NCBI RefSeq assembly: GCF_014529535.1
Contig: NW_023503727.1
Coordinates: 1,674,001-1,738,000, forward strand
Source: Bradysia coprophila
Lineage: Eukaryota; Arthropoda; Insecta; Diptera; Sciaridae
Length of the DNA: 64,000 bases
Direction: 5' to 3'
The number at the start of each line of letters is the position of its first letter. Position 1 is the first letter of the stretch. The translations under genes and the position numbers were made by a program. The notes under the pieces were generated by a model. The model was not told where the DNA came from. It was given only the letters and a program-made list of their open reading frames with translations, and ran no database searches. Positions 32,939-46,061 of this stretch are shown in pieces.

Positions 32939-35062
32939 GTGAGTGGGATATTTTCAGTTTCAATCCGACACTCAATGTGTTACGTATCGAGTTGTATATT
33001 CCTAAATAACGGGAGTTTTCCCAAATGAATGTCGGAAGTATATTCCTAAAATTCCTAAACAGATGAATAACATCAGCATTTAATTTTCCATAACAATATA
33101 TCTTCCACTCATACATGCAAATGATAGGTACAACGGTTTTACTGATGCTACCGAATATCCACCCTTGCACAGACAAAAAGAAAATACTCCTTTCCCATTA
33201 CAATATTTACTTTTATCGATCCAACACATTCCATTTAAGTCGTGTAATGTTGACTTTTTCTCGTTTTATACATAAATTTGAACTTGAATTTTCTTTCTGT
33301 TGCATTGTGTTTGCATGCAGTACATAATGTATGAGGTGCACGGTTTGATGCACATGCGTTTTTCAAAGCATCACCAAGAAATTTAATTTGTCTGGTGGAT
33401 TTTTGTGCATTGCATCGTGCAATTATTTCCACTTGTTGTTTAGTGTTTCATCATTCGGATGAAATTGAGTCTGAGTTGATGCGACGACGGTGTAATCGAT
33501 GTTAATTTACAACCTGTTTACAGGTGTAACGTCGAGAGAAAGAATCTGTGATTATTGAGACGGTTAGTGCGTGGTATTGTCTCCACTTGTAGCCAGGTAC
33601 TATTTTTCGGAAAACATTTTTCCGAAATTCTCCTAAATTTTCCTGAAACTTGTTTTTAGGAAAATATGGGAAAGTTGGTGAAGTTTGAGCGAAATGTTTT
33701 CGCTGGTATCACAATCAGCGAAACTAGGACAGTAATGATTCACAAACCATTGTTGAGGCGAATTATTATTTTCTCATATAAAATCTGCCTCATCAGTACT
33801 TCTGGTGCTGACAAAATAAGTGGGTGGGAACCAAGAGCAAAAAGCACTGATAATGGAACATTGTTTTCCTAACTGGTTTAGCTTCGTCATCCGAAAAATT
33901 GTTTACATTGCATGGTAGAAGCAATCATTTTGTCTGACGCAGATTATCTGAAATTGTGTCTGCGTTCTCGTCTGAGTCACATTTGGTTTAATGATCTGTT
34001 TGAATGGCTTTTCTGTTGTTGTTTTTGTTGATTTAATTGGCATTTAATGCAATCGCGAGATAGTTCGATAGATCAGGAGGTTATAACACAGGCGTTGCGT
34101 TAGGTGTTGTACCGTTGTAAGAGAGTAAGATACGTGCTCCTGTCTCGGAAACAGAGGCGTTCAGAGTCGGAAGCAAATGTGATCAGATGGTGAACGATGT
34201 AGCAAAACAATAGGCGTACTGTTGGGTTTGTGAGCTTCACAAATTCGTAAACTTTGATTTGTTGCATTTCCGATTCAAAATTTTCCCTCGCTATTTTCCA
34301 TTGTACTGCCACAGTTAAGCTTCATAAGTAACGCCATCAACGTAAATATTTTGCACTTCCTCTTTGCAAACTATATCACATTTTGCACCTGGTTGAATAA
34401 TTAACTTTCTTCTTGATTGTTGTTTTTCAAATTGAGTTCAACAATGTAAACAAACGAAACATTTTTCTACGTAAATTTAATACGGCAAACTCGTCAGCGT
34501 TTTATATTAAAAAAAATCAATGTCGTCGAACTTTCTGGCCCTGGGCGGACGCGATTTCCACACACACATACATAGGTACAACTAGAAAACTGCTTCATTT
34601 CCGAATTAAATGCAAAAGTTGAGCATTTCTCGGTGTAACGCAGCATAAAAATCTGAAAATTTTCCACGCTGTTGAGATTAGGATACATAGGAAATGATCA
34701 TTTTTGTGCACGAACTCGAAAATTTTATTTATTTATTATTCATCGTGTCGGAATTTCGCACACACAAAAAAATTTAAAATTAGATTTTTGCCGCTGTTTT
34801 ATATACATGAAAACATATCAGAGACATCACATAACATTTGTAGATAAAAACGACACTATAAACACATCTCTAACAATCTAAAAATATCTCCGAAAATATT
34901 GTCTCGTTTAAGCGAAACGGTAATTGCTGCCTAGTTATTCGATTGTTGTTTTCATTTCGCGCCAAAAAGACATCCATAAAATTACTGACACAATGTCGAT
35001 GAGTGATCCAAGAAGATTTTTGTCGAACGTGCTGAAGACGAGCTTAGTGAATAGATAGTCAG
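32939..35062. other. Presumed long PFKFB intron, proximal part
   Basis: No convincing coding exon. Several frames of 60-90 codons occur on both strands (e.g. 32913-33176 -, 33666-33872 +, 34100-34312 -), but none has a recognisable motif or phase-matched neighbours. Confidence 0.4.
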
Positions 35063-35192
35063 AGGGCGTTCACAAATGACGTCAAGTCATTTTATGGTTT
35101 TTTCGTCAGCGATCTACCAAATTTGTAACAACCTCATGTATTCTTTAACACCCCTCTTCCTAATGACGTAACGTCATTTGTGAACAGCCCCT
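35063..35192. mobile_element. Short MITE with TGACGT-containing inverted ends
   Basis: The left GGGCGTTCACAAATGACGTCAAGTCAT is mirrored at the right by ATGACGTAACGTCATTTGTGAACAGCCCC. The ends resemble MITEs widespread in insects (GGGGCTGTTCACAAATGACGT type). Superfamily not assigned. Confidence 0.75.
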
Positions 35193-35569
35193 TAATGACT
35201 TTGTCAGAATATGCAGAAAATTGACTTCCGTGGTGGTGACTGAAGCTGGTATTCAAAAAAAGGTTGCGTTGTCTTTAGTCTTCAGTTCACAATTTTGTCG
35301 TGCACCATCGCAAAGGTGAAATTAATAAGACGGATGTCATTTGCCTATGCTTCCAAAGTCAATGCTCAGAAACCGATACGTGTTGTCGACAACATTAACC
35401 AGGGAATGAGAAGTAACACGTTTGCAAATTTTCGGGGCTTTGACTTTATCGCACGGAATAAACTAAATTTCTGAGTCTCAATGGACAGGCGTTTGATTTG
35501 TTTAGACACCTCACTAAAAGCTTTTGCGGCCAATAACAAATGTAATCTGCACCACGCCTAAAAGTATGC

Positions 35570-35697
35570 AAATACTCTTTAGGGAAACAAAGGTGCGCCT
35601 AAATGTAGGCTAGACATAAGAACACAAATTTATCGTATTTGGATTACGTCATACGAGTCATTCAGTGTGTACATCGTTGGAGCCACCCAACAAGGGG
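35570..35697 (-). mobile_element. 3' part of a SINE (same family as 55806-56115)
   Basis: The inverse of this stretch matches the body of the tRNA-derived SINE in the second retrotransposon: GGTGGCTCCAACGATGTACACACTGAATGA, CGTATGACGTAA, AATTTGTGT, ATGTCTAGCCTACAT. The tRNA-like head is missing here. Confidence 0.75.
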
Positions 35698-37416
35698 CTA
35701 TTTTTGGGAAACATTTTCTCATATTTTCTAGAATTTTTCCACGTTTTCTGTATTTTTCTAAAAAATTTCAAAAATATTTTTTTAAGAAATTAAGAAAAGT
35801 ATGGGAACAATCCCTGCACTAAGCAAACTATGAAGCTTGAAATAGTTCTCGGTTCTCTCTCTTTTACAAAGTCTTCGGCAACTAAAACATTGGAGCGATC
35901 GCTACTCCAGTCCTATAACGTTAAAATTGTAGGTCAACTCCTAAGCTTCATAAATGTTCGACGTGATGAGCGCGGCGTTTTATCTGCACCATTCACATGA
36001 TATTTTAATCCAAATCTAAATTATTTGCGTTGAAACATGTGCGATCGTTCATTCATTCAAAAATTCAAAAAACAAAATTAAATTTGAAGCGGACTTTCGT
36101 TATGGTGTCATTTCATCCCATACCGTATTATAACACATGCGCGTCCTCAAACAATTTAAATTCGTTTTTGTGTTACAATTCTGTTGTATCACATTATTAA
36201 TGCCTGCGTGGGTAAATACGAGCTCAATGGATGCGACAAATTGGTAATTGCTTTCTTCATTCATAACATCACATCAACAGTACATTTCGAGACAAAAACA
36301 AGATCTATATTTTGTGTGGCTTCTCGTCGATGTGTATTGTTGTAACGATTTCTTAAACGCTATTTTTATAGAGATGAATGTGCATGTCATTCAATCAAGT
36401 CAATTGAAAAAAATTAATTAATTTAATTAAGCGACAATATTTCAGGGAAATCGCACAACACGAACGAACAAATTTTTTAATTTAAATTTGATATAACGTT
36501 GTCGCTGCTCGTCAATTAAAAACACGCTGTCTTGTCTTGTTAAATTGTGTTCAGCGATCGCTTAAAAATTACATTTTGTTCTATTCAAAGAAAACCATTT
36601 AACGTGCAGAGTAGTAGGTGTCGAAAGTTAGAAATTCCGTAGACTTTATCGTCTCCGAGGTCAATGGATTATCCAAAACTTGTCAAATGTAATTGGCAAG
36701 ATACAACAACAAACTTTGTTTTGAAAGACTGGACTTCAACAACAGATAAAGTCATTTTTGATATCATTTACTTCCAATTACAGAATTTATCGATATTTGG
36801 CGCTAGGTAGTTGTAGGGCAAATCCATCTAATTTGGCAATTAGTGATGTTGGAACCGCAATTTTGAGAGTATTTCTGTTGTCCCACGGCTTTCTTATCTT
36901 TGAAAATGTTTTCGGGGATCCTTGATTCATAAACAAAAATTTTTGGTGTTATTTTTCTAGCTTCTGTACTTCCTATATTGCTAACCGTTCCCCACATCAC
37001 AACACCATGTAATTGCTAAATTACTAAAAATAAATTGTCCGCTTTCTTGCTTTGCTCACAACTCGAGTTGAAGATAATTGAATAGTTTAATGCAGAAACT
37101 GAGCATGGCCAATTAACGAATTATAAGAAAAATGAAATTTCGTTGATTTGGCTAAGGTCATTAGTAATTACACTAAACACTAAACGAAGCTAAAAGAATA
37201 AAATTTCATTTTTCTTACGATTCGCTAATACGCCACGTCCCGTTTTTATATTTAACAACTCAATTTAGCCCAACAACAACAGAGAAATTTTATTTTTAAT
37301 TTGGGTTGATACGTAAAATGCCTTTCTTAGAAAAAATTTCCGCCTTTGCTTTGCCTTGGATCAATAATGTTCTGGTATTTTCAACAATTTCCATTTTACT
37401 TCTTTACATTATAATG

Positions 37417-37464
37417 TACTATGGCTGGACGTATAAATAATTATTTATACCTCCAGCCACAGTA
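37417..37464. repeat. 48 bp palindrome
   Basis: TACTATGGCTGGACGTATAAATAATTATTTATACCTCCAGCCACAGTA is self-complementary except for two mismatched pairs. A small hairpin element or chance; nothing else around it. Confidence 0.8.
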
Positions 37465-37845
37465 CTTATCAAAACGTTTAAATCCCGTACCTGATTGCGC
37501 AAAATATAGAAGAAAAATGATATAAACACGCACGTGGTCATCTACTGCAATTAGACTTTACTAAGTACGTATAATATGTGTCACACGGTCGCGCCAAATT
37601 ATTAAAACGAAATTAATTTAGGGATGCCATTTATTAAAAGTTTTTTCTTTCGAAATTATAGTTTTGCTGGTAGATTTTTGGTCAGTAGTTCGAATCAGGA
37701 AGACTCTACAATTCAACAAAGTTTAAGTCTACAATTTAGGTATTAAGAGTATTTCAGCTCTTAAAAATGATTCGCGACGTCACAGCTTCGTGTCTTGCTC
37801 CGCTCTCGTAAAATCATGTGATTGGTTCGTTTTGGTTTCCCTTAA

Positions 37846-38827
37846 GAGTGATATCGCCAAATCTTCAGGTGATTGGGGAACAAGCGGTCTCCGATTTTAA
37901 TGAGTGATAGCTCGTTGGATTCGTCTTTCAATTCTAGGAAACACGTGTCTTTCACTTTTTCTAAAAAAAAATTGTTTTCTGTGAAAAGCGTTCAAAAGTG
38001 AAGACATGATATGATCAAGTGGGAGCGAACGGTTTTCGAAACTCCTATCACGTAGCAAATATTGGTCCGATTGAAAAACTAATTACTGTTCCGGAGTCCT
38101 GAGGTCATTTGCTATACGCTAACACTTCATTTGACTAAAATTCTGCGAGAAAACTTTAATGATTTTTCTCTTGATATTACTAACACTGGATCTGATATAT
38201 TCGTGGCATAGCGACGCGTTTTTGTATTGATAACGTAAAAGAATAGTTGACGATAAAAAATGACTGCCATAGTACCGATCCAGATGCTGTTCCAGCTGTA
38301 GTGCCACCGGAAAGAAGGAAAAAATCTGCATTTTGGCGCACCAACTTTTTTCCAACACGTCTGTGGGCTTGCATCACAAAAGTACTGGGTTCATTTATAT
38401 GTGGAACGATAGTGGGTGAGGCCAGCTACAACACCCCATACTCAGTTTCGTGGAACATCGAAGCTGCATAGAAGGCGGACTCTCCGAACATTCACTACAT
38501 TTTTAGTCGTAACTCTCGTGGATCTACTCGCACCAAGCGGTGCGTATACTCTACCTGTAGGTCTTTCCAAGGCCGACATTCGTACAACGTTACAACAATT
38601 TAAATTGATTTTTTCTTGAGTTATTGTCGAAAAACTGTTTTCGGTACCCTCTGACATGTCTTCACTTTTGAACGCTTTTCACAGAAGACAAATTTATTTT
38701 AGAAAAAGTGAAAGACACGTGTTTCCTAGAATTGAAAGACGAATCCAACGAGCTATCACTCATTAAAATCGGAGACCGCTTGGTCCCAAAGTTAAAAAAA
38801 TCACCTGAAGATTTGGCGATATCACTC
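37846..38827. mobile_element. 982 bp TTAA-flanked palindromic element
   Basis: Begins GAGTGATATCGCCAAATC and ends GATTTGGCGATATCACTC, with TTAA immediately outside on both sides (37842-37845 and 38828-38831). The arms are about 170 bp and include GGTGATT, CGGAGACCGCTTG-like, TCTTTCAATTCTAGGAAACACG and GTGAAGACATG. TTAA duplication is the hallmark of piggyBac-type transposition, but the usual CCC terminus is absent, so superfamily is uncertain. Small frames in the middle (38247-38471 and others) are not recognised. A diverged relative is at 60345-61290. Confidence 0.78.
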
Positions 38828-39724
38828 TTAAATCATTTATCAATTTGCCTCATTTGACCGAATAAACCTTTAAAATTTGAAAGTCCTCTTATATGTCCTA
38901 CCTCAATTTTTAATTAATTAATTTCTGCAGGCGGTTCACCCTAAAAATTATCTCCTTATCAATTCAAGCTCCAATGCCACACATTTGATAATTTTTATGA
39001 AATTTTTTTTTTCTCTCTCTCGTATGTAATCGACATTACTTTCAAGGTTACTTATAACGTCTTCAGTTCGCTTCAATCGAATGAAGAAAAAAAATGTGTG
39101 AAAATAAAAACTGATCGGAAAGTTTATCCGTATTTTGTTATTGTCATAGTTCATCTACTTGTCGAAAAGTGTTTGTTAAAAGAAAACATTCTCTAGGACA
39201 AGTATTGACAGCAATTTCTATTTATAAAAATGTATTTTCAACGATGAACAAGATTTTTGTCACATTTTTTCTCTCTATGAAAGTATGATCGACAAAACTA
39301 CGCACTTTCAATTGTAGAATTAAATAAAACGATTAGCTTTAAAATCGATATACCCAACAATATATGAACAACAGAAAATTACACACTAAGTAAGTAAGTG
39401 AAATGTTAGGCCACGACAGACATTTGTTTTGTTATTGACACTAAAATGGAGCAATTCGTCAGTTCGTTGCTTATTGTTTCAATGAGTTATTGAACTTCTA
39501 TTATTTATAAACTTAGCACACATTTGGGAAACAAAAATGTTCGATGTATTTGTTGTCAATTCGATTTTAGATGCGACGACTAAGATTGGATTGTCTTTGA
39601 GTATGGAAAATATTTGGGAATATTTTTCAGACTGATATTTACACGAAGCAGAAAAATCAATCATTTGTTTAATCACCTCAACACACCACGATATAGATTC
39701 AGCCTCAGATACGTTGGCTTCTTT

Positions 39725-40332
39725 GAGGGATCCTTTTGAAAAACAACCTACCGAAATCGGACGCATTTTCCAGTGGACTTTTTGATATGTGCCTAGAAAT
39801 GTATTCGACCCTAGAAGCCAAAACCACTTTCAAAAAAATTCTTTGAAGTTTGTCTGGCTGGTGAAAGGTGATCAAAAACTGAAAACTTGCACTTTTCTTA
39901 CAAAAATTTCTCCAGTTACACGAGCCGTTCAGGGTCGTATGGGGTGTCATTAGAACGGTAATCACACGTACTATTGAGCCGAATAGGGACTTATTGGGTT
40001 TAAAATTCATCGACACTGAAATGTGTGCAGTTCAAGTGTTTAACCGAAGGACTTACACTGTTCTTACTGAAATTTCTCGAGGTACATAAAACGTACATGG
40101 TCGTGTGGGGTATCATTTGAAAGGTAATTTAATGTGCTTTTGGGCCAAATGGGACTTATCGGGTTTGGATGCATATGCGGTGAAATATGTACACTTAAAC
40201 CTTTCAACTTCTATTTCATCGTAGATGCATCCAAACCACATAAGACCCTATTTGGCCCAAAAGCACATTAAATTACCTGTCAAATGACACCCTACACGAC
40301 CATGTAAAACAGAAAAACCGAAATCGTCCCTC
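39725..40332. mobile_element. GAGGGAT-family MITE, the most complete copy
   Basis: Starts GAGGGATCCTTTTGAAAAAC and ends ..ACCGAAATCGTCCCTC. The two halves carry inverted copies of several words (e.g. GGTCGTATGGGGTGTCATT and its inverse-like AATGACACCC..CGACC, and TCCAGTTACACGAG versus CTCGAGGTACA). It serves as the reference for the copies at 19645, 21968 and 29595 and shows the uninterrupted target TAGATGCATCCAAACC of the RTE insertion. Confidence 0.8.
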
Positions 40333-41270
40333 GCATAGTCCTCTACAAACGAAGTTCGAAGATGGGCATATTCGGGTCGGCCCTTCGTGAGTTAGGGCCA
40401 CCTAAGTGATTTAAGGTCTTTTGGTGATATTTATGGCAAAATATACGATGGAAATGTAAATGACACGGCAAATGATAGGTATTGTCAATACCAATCAAGG
40501 AAAAAAAAGTTTTTTAAAATCGGGTGAGTGGACCGTAAGTTAGGGCCTTAGAAGTGAAATGCTACTAGGGCCCTATGTGTATTTTACATTGAACTCGAGT
40601 AAATTTCATTCGTTTTTCGTAATTTTTGTTTGATTTGGAAGGTAATCGAATGCCGAATAGAATGTAGTTGAAAAAAAAATTAAATTTGGGTCCTTGGCCT
40701 AAGGCCGCTACTAGGGCCCTATGTGTATTTTACATATAACTCGAGCAAATTTTATCCGTTTTTCGTAATTTTTGTTTCATTTGGGAGGTAATCAAAGGCC
40801 GAATAGAATGTAGTTGAAAAAAAAATTAAATTTGGGTCCTTGGACTAAGGCCGCTACTAGGGCCCTATGTGTATTTTACATATAACTCGAGCAAATTTCA
40901 TCCGTTTTTCGTAATTTTTGTTTCATTTGGAAGGTAATCAAAGGCCGAATAGAATGTAGTTGAAAAAATTTTAAATTTGGGTCCTCGGACTGAGGCCGAT
41001 ACTAGGCCCTTCAAAAAAATAAAATTTTAGGGCGATTTGAAATTTTTGTTTTATTTGAAAGGAACGTCGTACGGGGCTTCGTAATTGCGCTATGCGCAAT
41101 TTCTAAGATGTACAAATTACATAATAATTTTACTTTAACTACATTAACCGGCGCAATAGGCTTACGGTCAAAGTAGGGTGACAGACGCACTAGGGTCACG
41201 TACGCAATAGATATACGGGTTTGTACGGGGCTCAGTCGCAGCAAACGCTCCGACTGTTCTGATGGCTCGT
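40333..41270 (-). mobile_element. Satellite-bearing repeat element, copy C
   Basis: Inverse of copy A. Three units of about 146 bp (CTACTAGGGCCCTATGTGTATTTTACAT at about 40562, 40706 and 40852) are followed by the hairpin ATTGCGCTATGCGCAAT near 41085 and the TCAGTCGCAGCAAACGCTCCGACTG segment. Overlapping frames on the minus strand (41011-41434) are shared with copy A only because the DNA repeat is shared. They are not called as genes. Confidence 0.65.
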
Positions 41271-42386
41271 TTTTTTGTAAATTCTTTGAATGATATCTCT
41301 GGGTCCCAGGACTTTTTTTTTGCGTTTTTGCTACTTTCAACAGTAGCGACCGATTTATTTGTCTCGCTCGCACCAAAGTATTTCGCATTTAACCTTAAAC
41401 GGGAATCACTCATGATCCTGATTCCCGGATTCATAACTTACATGTGTAGAGTAAGGCAATCAGTTTTTGCCGTGTAAAATGCTTGTATCTTCCGACAGAG
41501 TACCCTTACTCAGAAACATACAATCTTTTTACCAGGTTTCCATACCTACTGGTTAATCTGTTTACCGAATTTACCAAAATTTATGTTTCGATAAATTCGG
41601 TAAATTTCGGTTAATTTTGGTAAATTTAAGTTAATTCGGTAAATATGTGGCCCTGCTGAAAGTAATTCTCTCAAAAGTAATATCGTAGACGTAGTATAAA
41701 GAACGAGGACCTGACTTACGGTATGGAGACTTATTGTGAATCAAACCATTAAGACAGAACTGAGCCCGAACTCGCACCGCCATTGTTTCTTTTGTTCGAT
41801 AACATTCTGCTTCGAGCTTTAAATGCCCATCAAATCAAAACGAATGAACAAGAAAATATTTTGTTTAAGTGGATCCAGTGGTCCAGTGTGGTTGCGACAG
41901 CTAAACGACCGCGTGATTATTTCTTCAAAATTTAAAACGCACTCCGTGGTATGAGTAAATAAAATAATTTTCAGATTTTGCTATCATTAACGTTGTCGTT
42001 TAAAAATACGAAAACATTAAATCTGTTTTTTGTCATAACAATTCGTTCCGAGCAATCACAAACATTCACGTCATGCAATAATAATGAGTTTCTTCTCGAC
42101 ATATTAGGGAACCTCATATTTTTCGACGCTAAATGCAAAAACGATAACCGTAGGCTACGGTCCGTAGCACTACTACAAGCATTACCATAGTAAATATTCT
42201 GAGGCTGATGACAGTAGGCTATACATATAGTGTGTAAAGATGGATGACTTGTTTCCGTTGTATAAGTAAAACCATACAATACGAACAGTCTGAAGCAGTT
42301 AATCTTATCACTAAAGGCTTCAAATTTGACGTTTGTCTAGTAAGGTTTACATGACAATGTTCTGAAGAAAAGTAAGAAATTGCGGG

Positions 42387-42691
42387 AGCTGTCAAAACAC
42401 TTACACAATAGAATTTCTCCTTTATTTGACACTTCCCCCAAGTTAAAATAGACTGTTATGATCAGAGCGAGAACACCGATGACTAGTTATTATAATTTGC
42501 CTTGGGGTACTTGTCAAAGTATTTGCTTCTCTTTCAACGTGGTTCGTTGAGAGCAAGAGGACAGAAGACCAGTTTATATTAACTTGCCTTGGGGTACTTG
42601 TCAAAATATCTTCTTCTCTTTCATCATAACACTCTATTGCGAAAAGTGTCAAATGCCAAAGAAATTCTTTTGGGTAAGTGTTTTGACAGCT
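42387..42691. mobile_element. 305 bp inverted-repeat element with an internal duplication
   Basis: Ends AGCTGTCAAAACACTTA and TAAGTGTTTTGACAGCT, with further pairing (ATTTGACACTT / AAGTGTCAAAT). Inside, TTGCCTTGGGGTACTTGTCAAA(g/a)TAT..CTTCTCTTTC is present twice in direct order about 85 bp apart. MITE-like, non-coding. It is adjoined on the left (about 42160-42345) by a relative of the 5888-6114 repeat. Confidence 0.65.
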
Positions 42692-43850
42692 ATCACAACT
42701 TCTTTGTTTCAATCAATTTCCCATTCGAAACGGTTCCCCGTCATGTCATATCAATCTATGCTAGAAGCAGTACAGTTCTGCCAGTTATATACGGTAACAC
42801 TACATCTAAATGCTTAAATGGTGGGCTGTCATCTAATAAATAATAAAATTTGGACTCAACGGATTTTGACTGTCTCTGCATTCAACGTCAAAAAAACTGA
42901 CGTTTCCTATACATTTGGAACTTCAAAACTGTCCGATAAGCACTACTCTGTGTATATATTACGAACGTATACAAATTGATCCGCACACTCTGCGGTTACA
43001 TGAATTCATGACTCCTAGCTCTATAATTTACATCCTCGTTTCGCGTTTGACTAATACGTAAAACGTAACAATAACATTGTTCTAAAACTGAAGAACGGCA
43101 TCGATGCAATCAAAGATAATTAAAATAACTTTTGTTCTATCACTATTAATATGTTGAATTTGATGTTTGATTATTATTTTACTCTATTATCATCAATCAT
43201 GCTTCAACCGACGACGTTGTTCTATAAAATTTATTTACATATTTCTCTTATCAACTTCATTTCATTAAAATGCGTAAGTGCTCTGTTATTACAATATAAT
43301 AATCTCGATTATTATTAAATAGCTGAGTCGTTAATAATTCATATGTGAGCAATAAAAAAAAACATTCGATGTGAGTACCTATCCAATATCCGATGTAATG
43401 TGTCAAGTCGGCGATTTTTATTAATATTGATGAGTATACCTACACCGCGCTGCAACGGAAGACAGATATGAGTTTTCATGACGCCTCATTTTTCGGTGGT
43501 GTTATCAGGAATAAATAGAGAGCAAAGTAATTTGGGCAGTCTTGAAGTCAAAGATCAAAATAGGTTCAGATAATGACAAACAGCTGGAAAGAAAGCTTAG
43601 AAAAAATAGCCTCGTTGGCTGAAGTAGTGGTCAGTAGTACACACTATTCTGTTCGAATGCAATTATTTATCCACATACGTATGCAGTGGTCCCACTAAGA
43701 TTTTCGTGTCCTACCGTAGGACATGTAGGACATTTTTTTGAGATTTATTAAAGAAAATAACAGACATTCCAACTATGGTTCAAAGTAGTTATTTATGCCA
43801 CTACAAACTTTAGATGCCTCTGTGGCATAAAATGTTGTATTTCATTCAAT

Positions 43851-43956
43851 GCAAAGTACTTTATTATGCTCACGATGTGTATTATGACAAACGGCTTGTT
43901 GAAACTGAGACCTTCTAAAATATCAACTAGATAGGCCCTTTAATAAAGTACTTTGC
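43851..43956. mobile_element. 106 bp MITE inside the decayed hAT-like element
   Basis: Begins GCAAAGTACTTTATTA and ends TAATAAAGTACTTTGC, a 16 bp inverted terminus. The minus-strand frame 44128-43940 reads into it and stops there, consistent with an insertion that truncated the older coding remnant. Confidence 0.75.
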
Positions 43957-44344
43957 ACCTCGATTGCATAAATAACAATTGTTCTATTTTCTGTTTTTTC
44001 AATTCTTCGATTTTCGTTTTCGTTCGCTGAATTGCAGCTGTTAGAACTGCATGTGCCTTAATCAATGGGTTGTGATGAAAGTTCATGGTTTGTCCGTCGA
44101 AACTGATCGCCAGCGCCAGTTTCAACATTTTCTTTTTGATTTTTCACTTCAATGATCTATTGAAATTGAGATATAGACTCAATAAACCAATTTATTCAAC
44201 GTATACTACAATACTACATGCCTGATAGTTTCACAAATTGTGTATTTACTGAGCGTCATAGACCTGAAACGTCATTCTTCTTCTTCTTAAAATGGCGAAA
44301 ATCACAACCCATTCACTTATTTCCACGGTTCCGTTCGAATTTAC

Positions 44345-44535
44345 ACAGGGCAGAGTAAAGTAAGCCAGGCAGGAGCACTTGATTTGACTAGGGACCTGAA
44401 TAATCTAGTTGTCTTATTTTTATGTGAGTGTTCATTTTAGTTCATTTTTATACAGTGTATTAGATCCCTAATTTGATTGCTTATTTGACGTTTTAAAAAT
44501 GAACCGCTCCTGCCTGGTTTATTTTACTCTGCTGT
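44345..44535. mobile_element. 191 bp hAT MITE with 8 bp duplication
   Basis: Starts ACAGGGCAGAGTAAAGTAAG and ends TTATTTTACTCTGCTGT, with CCAGGCAGGAGC in both ends. It is flanked by GAATTTAC at 44337-44344 and 44536-44543. Inserted in the coiled-coil remnant of the larger decayed element, so it is younger than that element. Confidence 0.9.
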
Positions 44536-46061
44536 GAATTTACAGCTTTGCTCAAACATTTGTTACTGTCGATCAACAATTTTTCCGCCACATTTAACGT
44601 TGCCAATTCCTGACCAATCGATCCATCGATTTCCCTTATATTGTCTTCCTTCGCTTTTTTGTCCTTATGTTCACGATCAGCTCTTTTCAGCTTAGAATTT
44701 TTGAAGATCTAACTAAATAAACCTGATAGTTTGCGACAAAGTGACAGCAGACGATCAGTTATGGGAATATTTATAACACCCTTATATATGCATCAATAGC
44801 ATGCTTGACTGGCTGTTGTTCCTCGTATCGACTCTTTATTTTGCAGAAGGTTTGTGCTGAATACAGCATTTGCGTGGCTCAAACAAAAACACGCTTTTGC
44901 CAGTCGCGAAATAACTGGATATTTAAAATGTCCAAGAATATCTTCCATTTCTGATAATCTAAGCCAACAATCATATGAAGTTAGGTCGAAAATTATTTTA
45001 ATTTACTTTTAGAGCTCAAAATCCGCTTGATTGTTATACTTAATTAAAGTCCTTGAAGTGCCCTCCCTACGTAGGACAGGACAAGTAGGACAAATTTCGA
45101 AAAAAGTAGGGCAAAGTAGGAAAGTGGACACTGTGAAGAGGTGAAGAGTTTAACTTTCATTTAAACTATAATTCGCTAGACTTGTTCGTGAGCAAATTGG
45201 TATAGTAGTCTCGAGGCACGGTATCAAGTGTCACTGTCGCCATGACCTGATGAGAAGTGGTATTTTTGAACTGCGTGTTAATACAAAACGTCGAAAGACT
45301 TATTCGATTTTTTTCTCAGATCGAAACTGTAGTCCAACGTCTTGCTAATCAAAAGGGGAATGTTTGAAATCGGGCAATCTTTGTATCTTAAGATTATGTC
45401 TTGTCTTTCGTCGTACCATGGAACCACATATTCTAGAATAGGGACAAAATGAATAACTCTCCCATGTCCTGTTAATAACCGGTAATGTTGCAAAATCCTC
45501 TTTTTATAAGATTACAGATTGATTGGAATCAATTGAGTTCTATACAACGATTTTATTTCGATTTAGAGCGTTATTATGAGCAAAAAATCATTCTAGAGTA
45601 TAACAAAAATGTTTTTAGTTTTTTTATAAAGCTGATTTTGTGTTCATAACATGTACAACCCGATGGAGAAGGGTCATTTGCCAAATGAAGAAGGACATTT
45701 TGTTTATATCTTTGCTAAATATCCCGATTCTTTCACATGTAAATTTTCGCAATTTCGACTGAATAAAAAGATGGCGCGCTATGCACGCATGTTGAAGAAG
45801 GTTTCTGACTTCGCTTATTTTCTTAATTTTTCACGATACTTTACTGAATTAAAAATTATTTATGCAAAATTTCGATGCATGATATAATGCAGAAATACTT
45901 CAAATAACGTTCGGAATCGAAATAAAATATAAAAATGTTTTGTTTGGAACTTAATTCGATAGTATTGAGGCGACTCTATAGCAGTAGACGCACTGTAAAG
46001 GTATTGGCAGTCATTCAATTGGGATGTTGACCCTTAATACTATCCCATGATCATGTCGCTA

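Larger units (their letters stand above)
43684..45133 (-). mobile_element. Decayed hAT-like element with coiled-coil gene remnants
   Basis: Ends CAGTGGTCCCACTAAG and ..GAAAGTGGACACTG look like hAT termini, with subterminal repeats of TAGGACA on both sides (43708-43731, 45070-45120). These resemble the ends of the element at 52733-54774. On the minus strand between 44705 and about 44540 a frame reads like a charged coiled coil (KLKRADREHKDKKAKEDN.. then AEKLLIDSNKCLSKAV). A second helical piece at 44128-43957 holds KAHAVLTAAIQRTKTKIEELKKQ. Such coiled coils accompany some hAT-related proteins, but this assignment is from memory of the family and tentative. Two MITEs interrupt it. No target duplication was found. 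Confidence 0.5.

Noticed and set aside
45278..45493. 71-codon minus-strand frame (..EYVVPWYDERQDIILRYKDCP..)
   Set aside because: Protein-like composition but no recognisable domain, no partner exons in phase and no repeat copy; too little to call.
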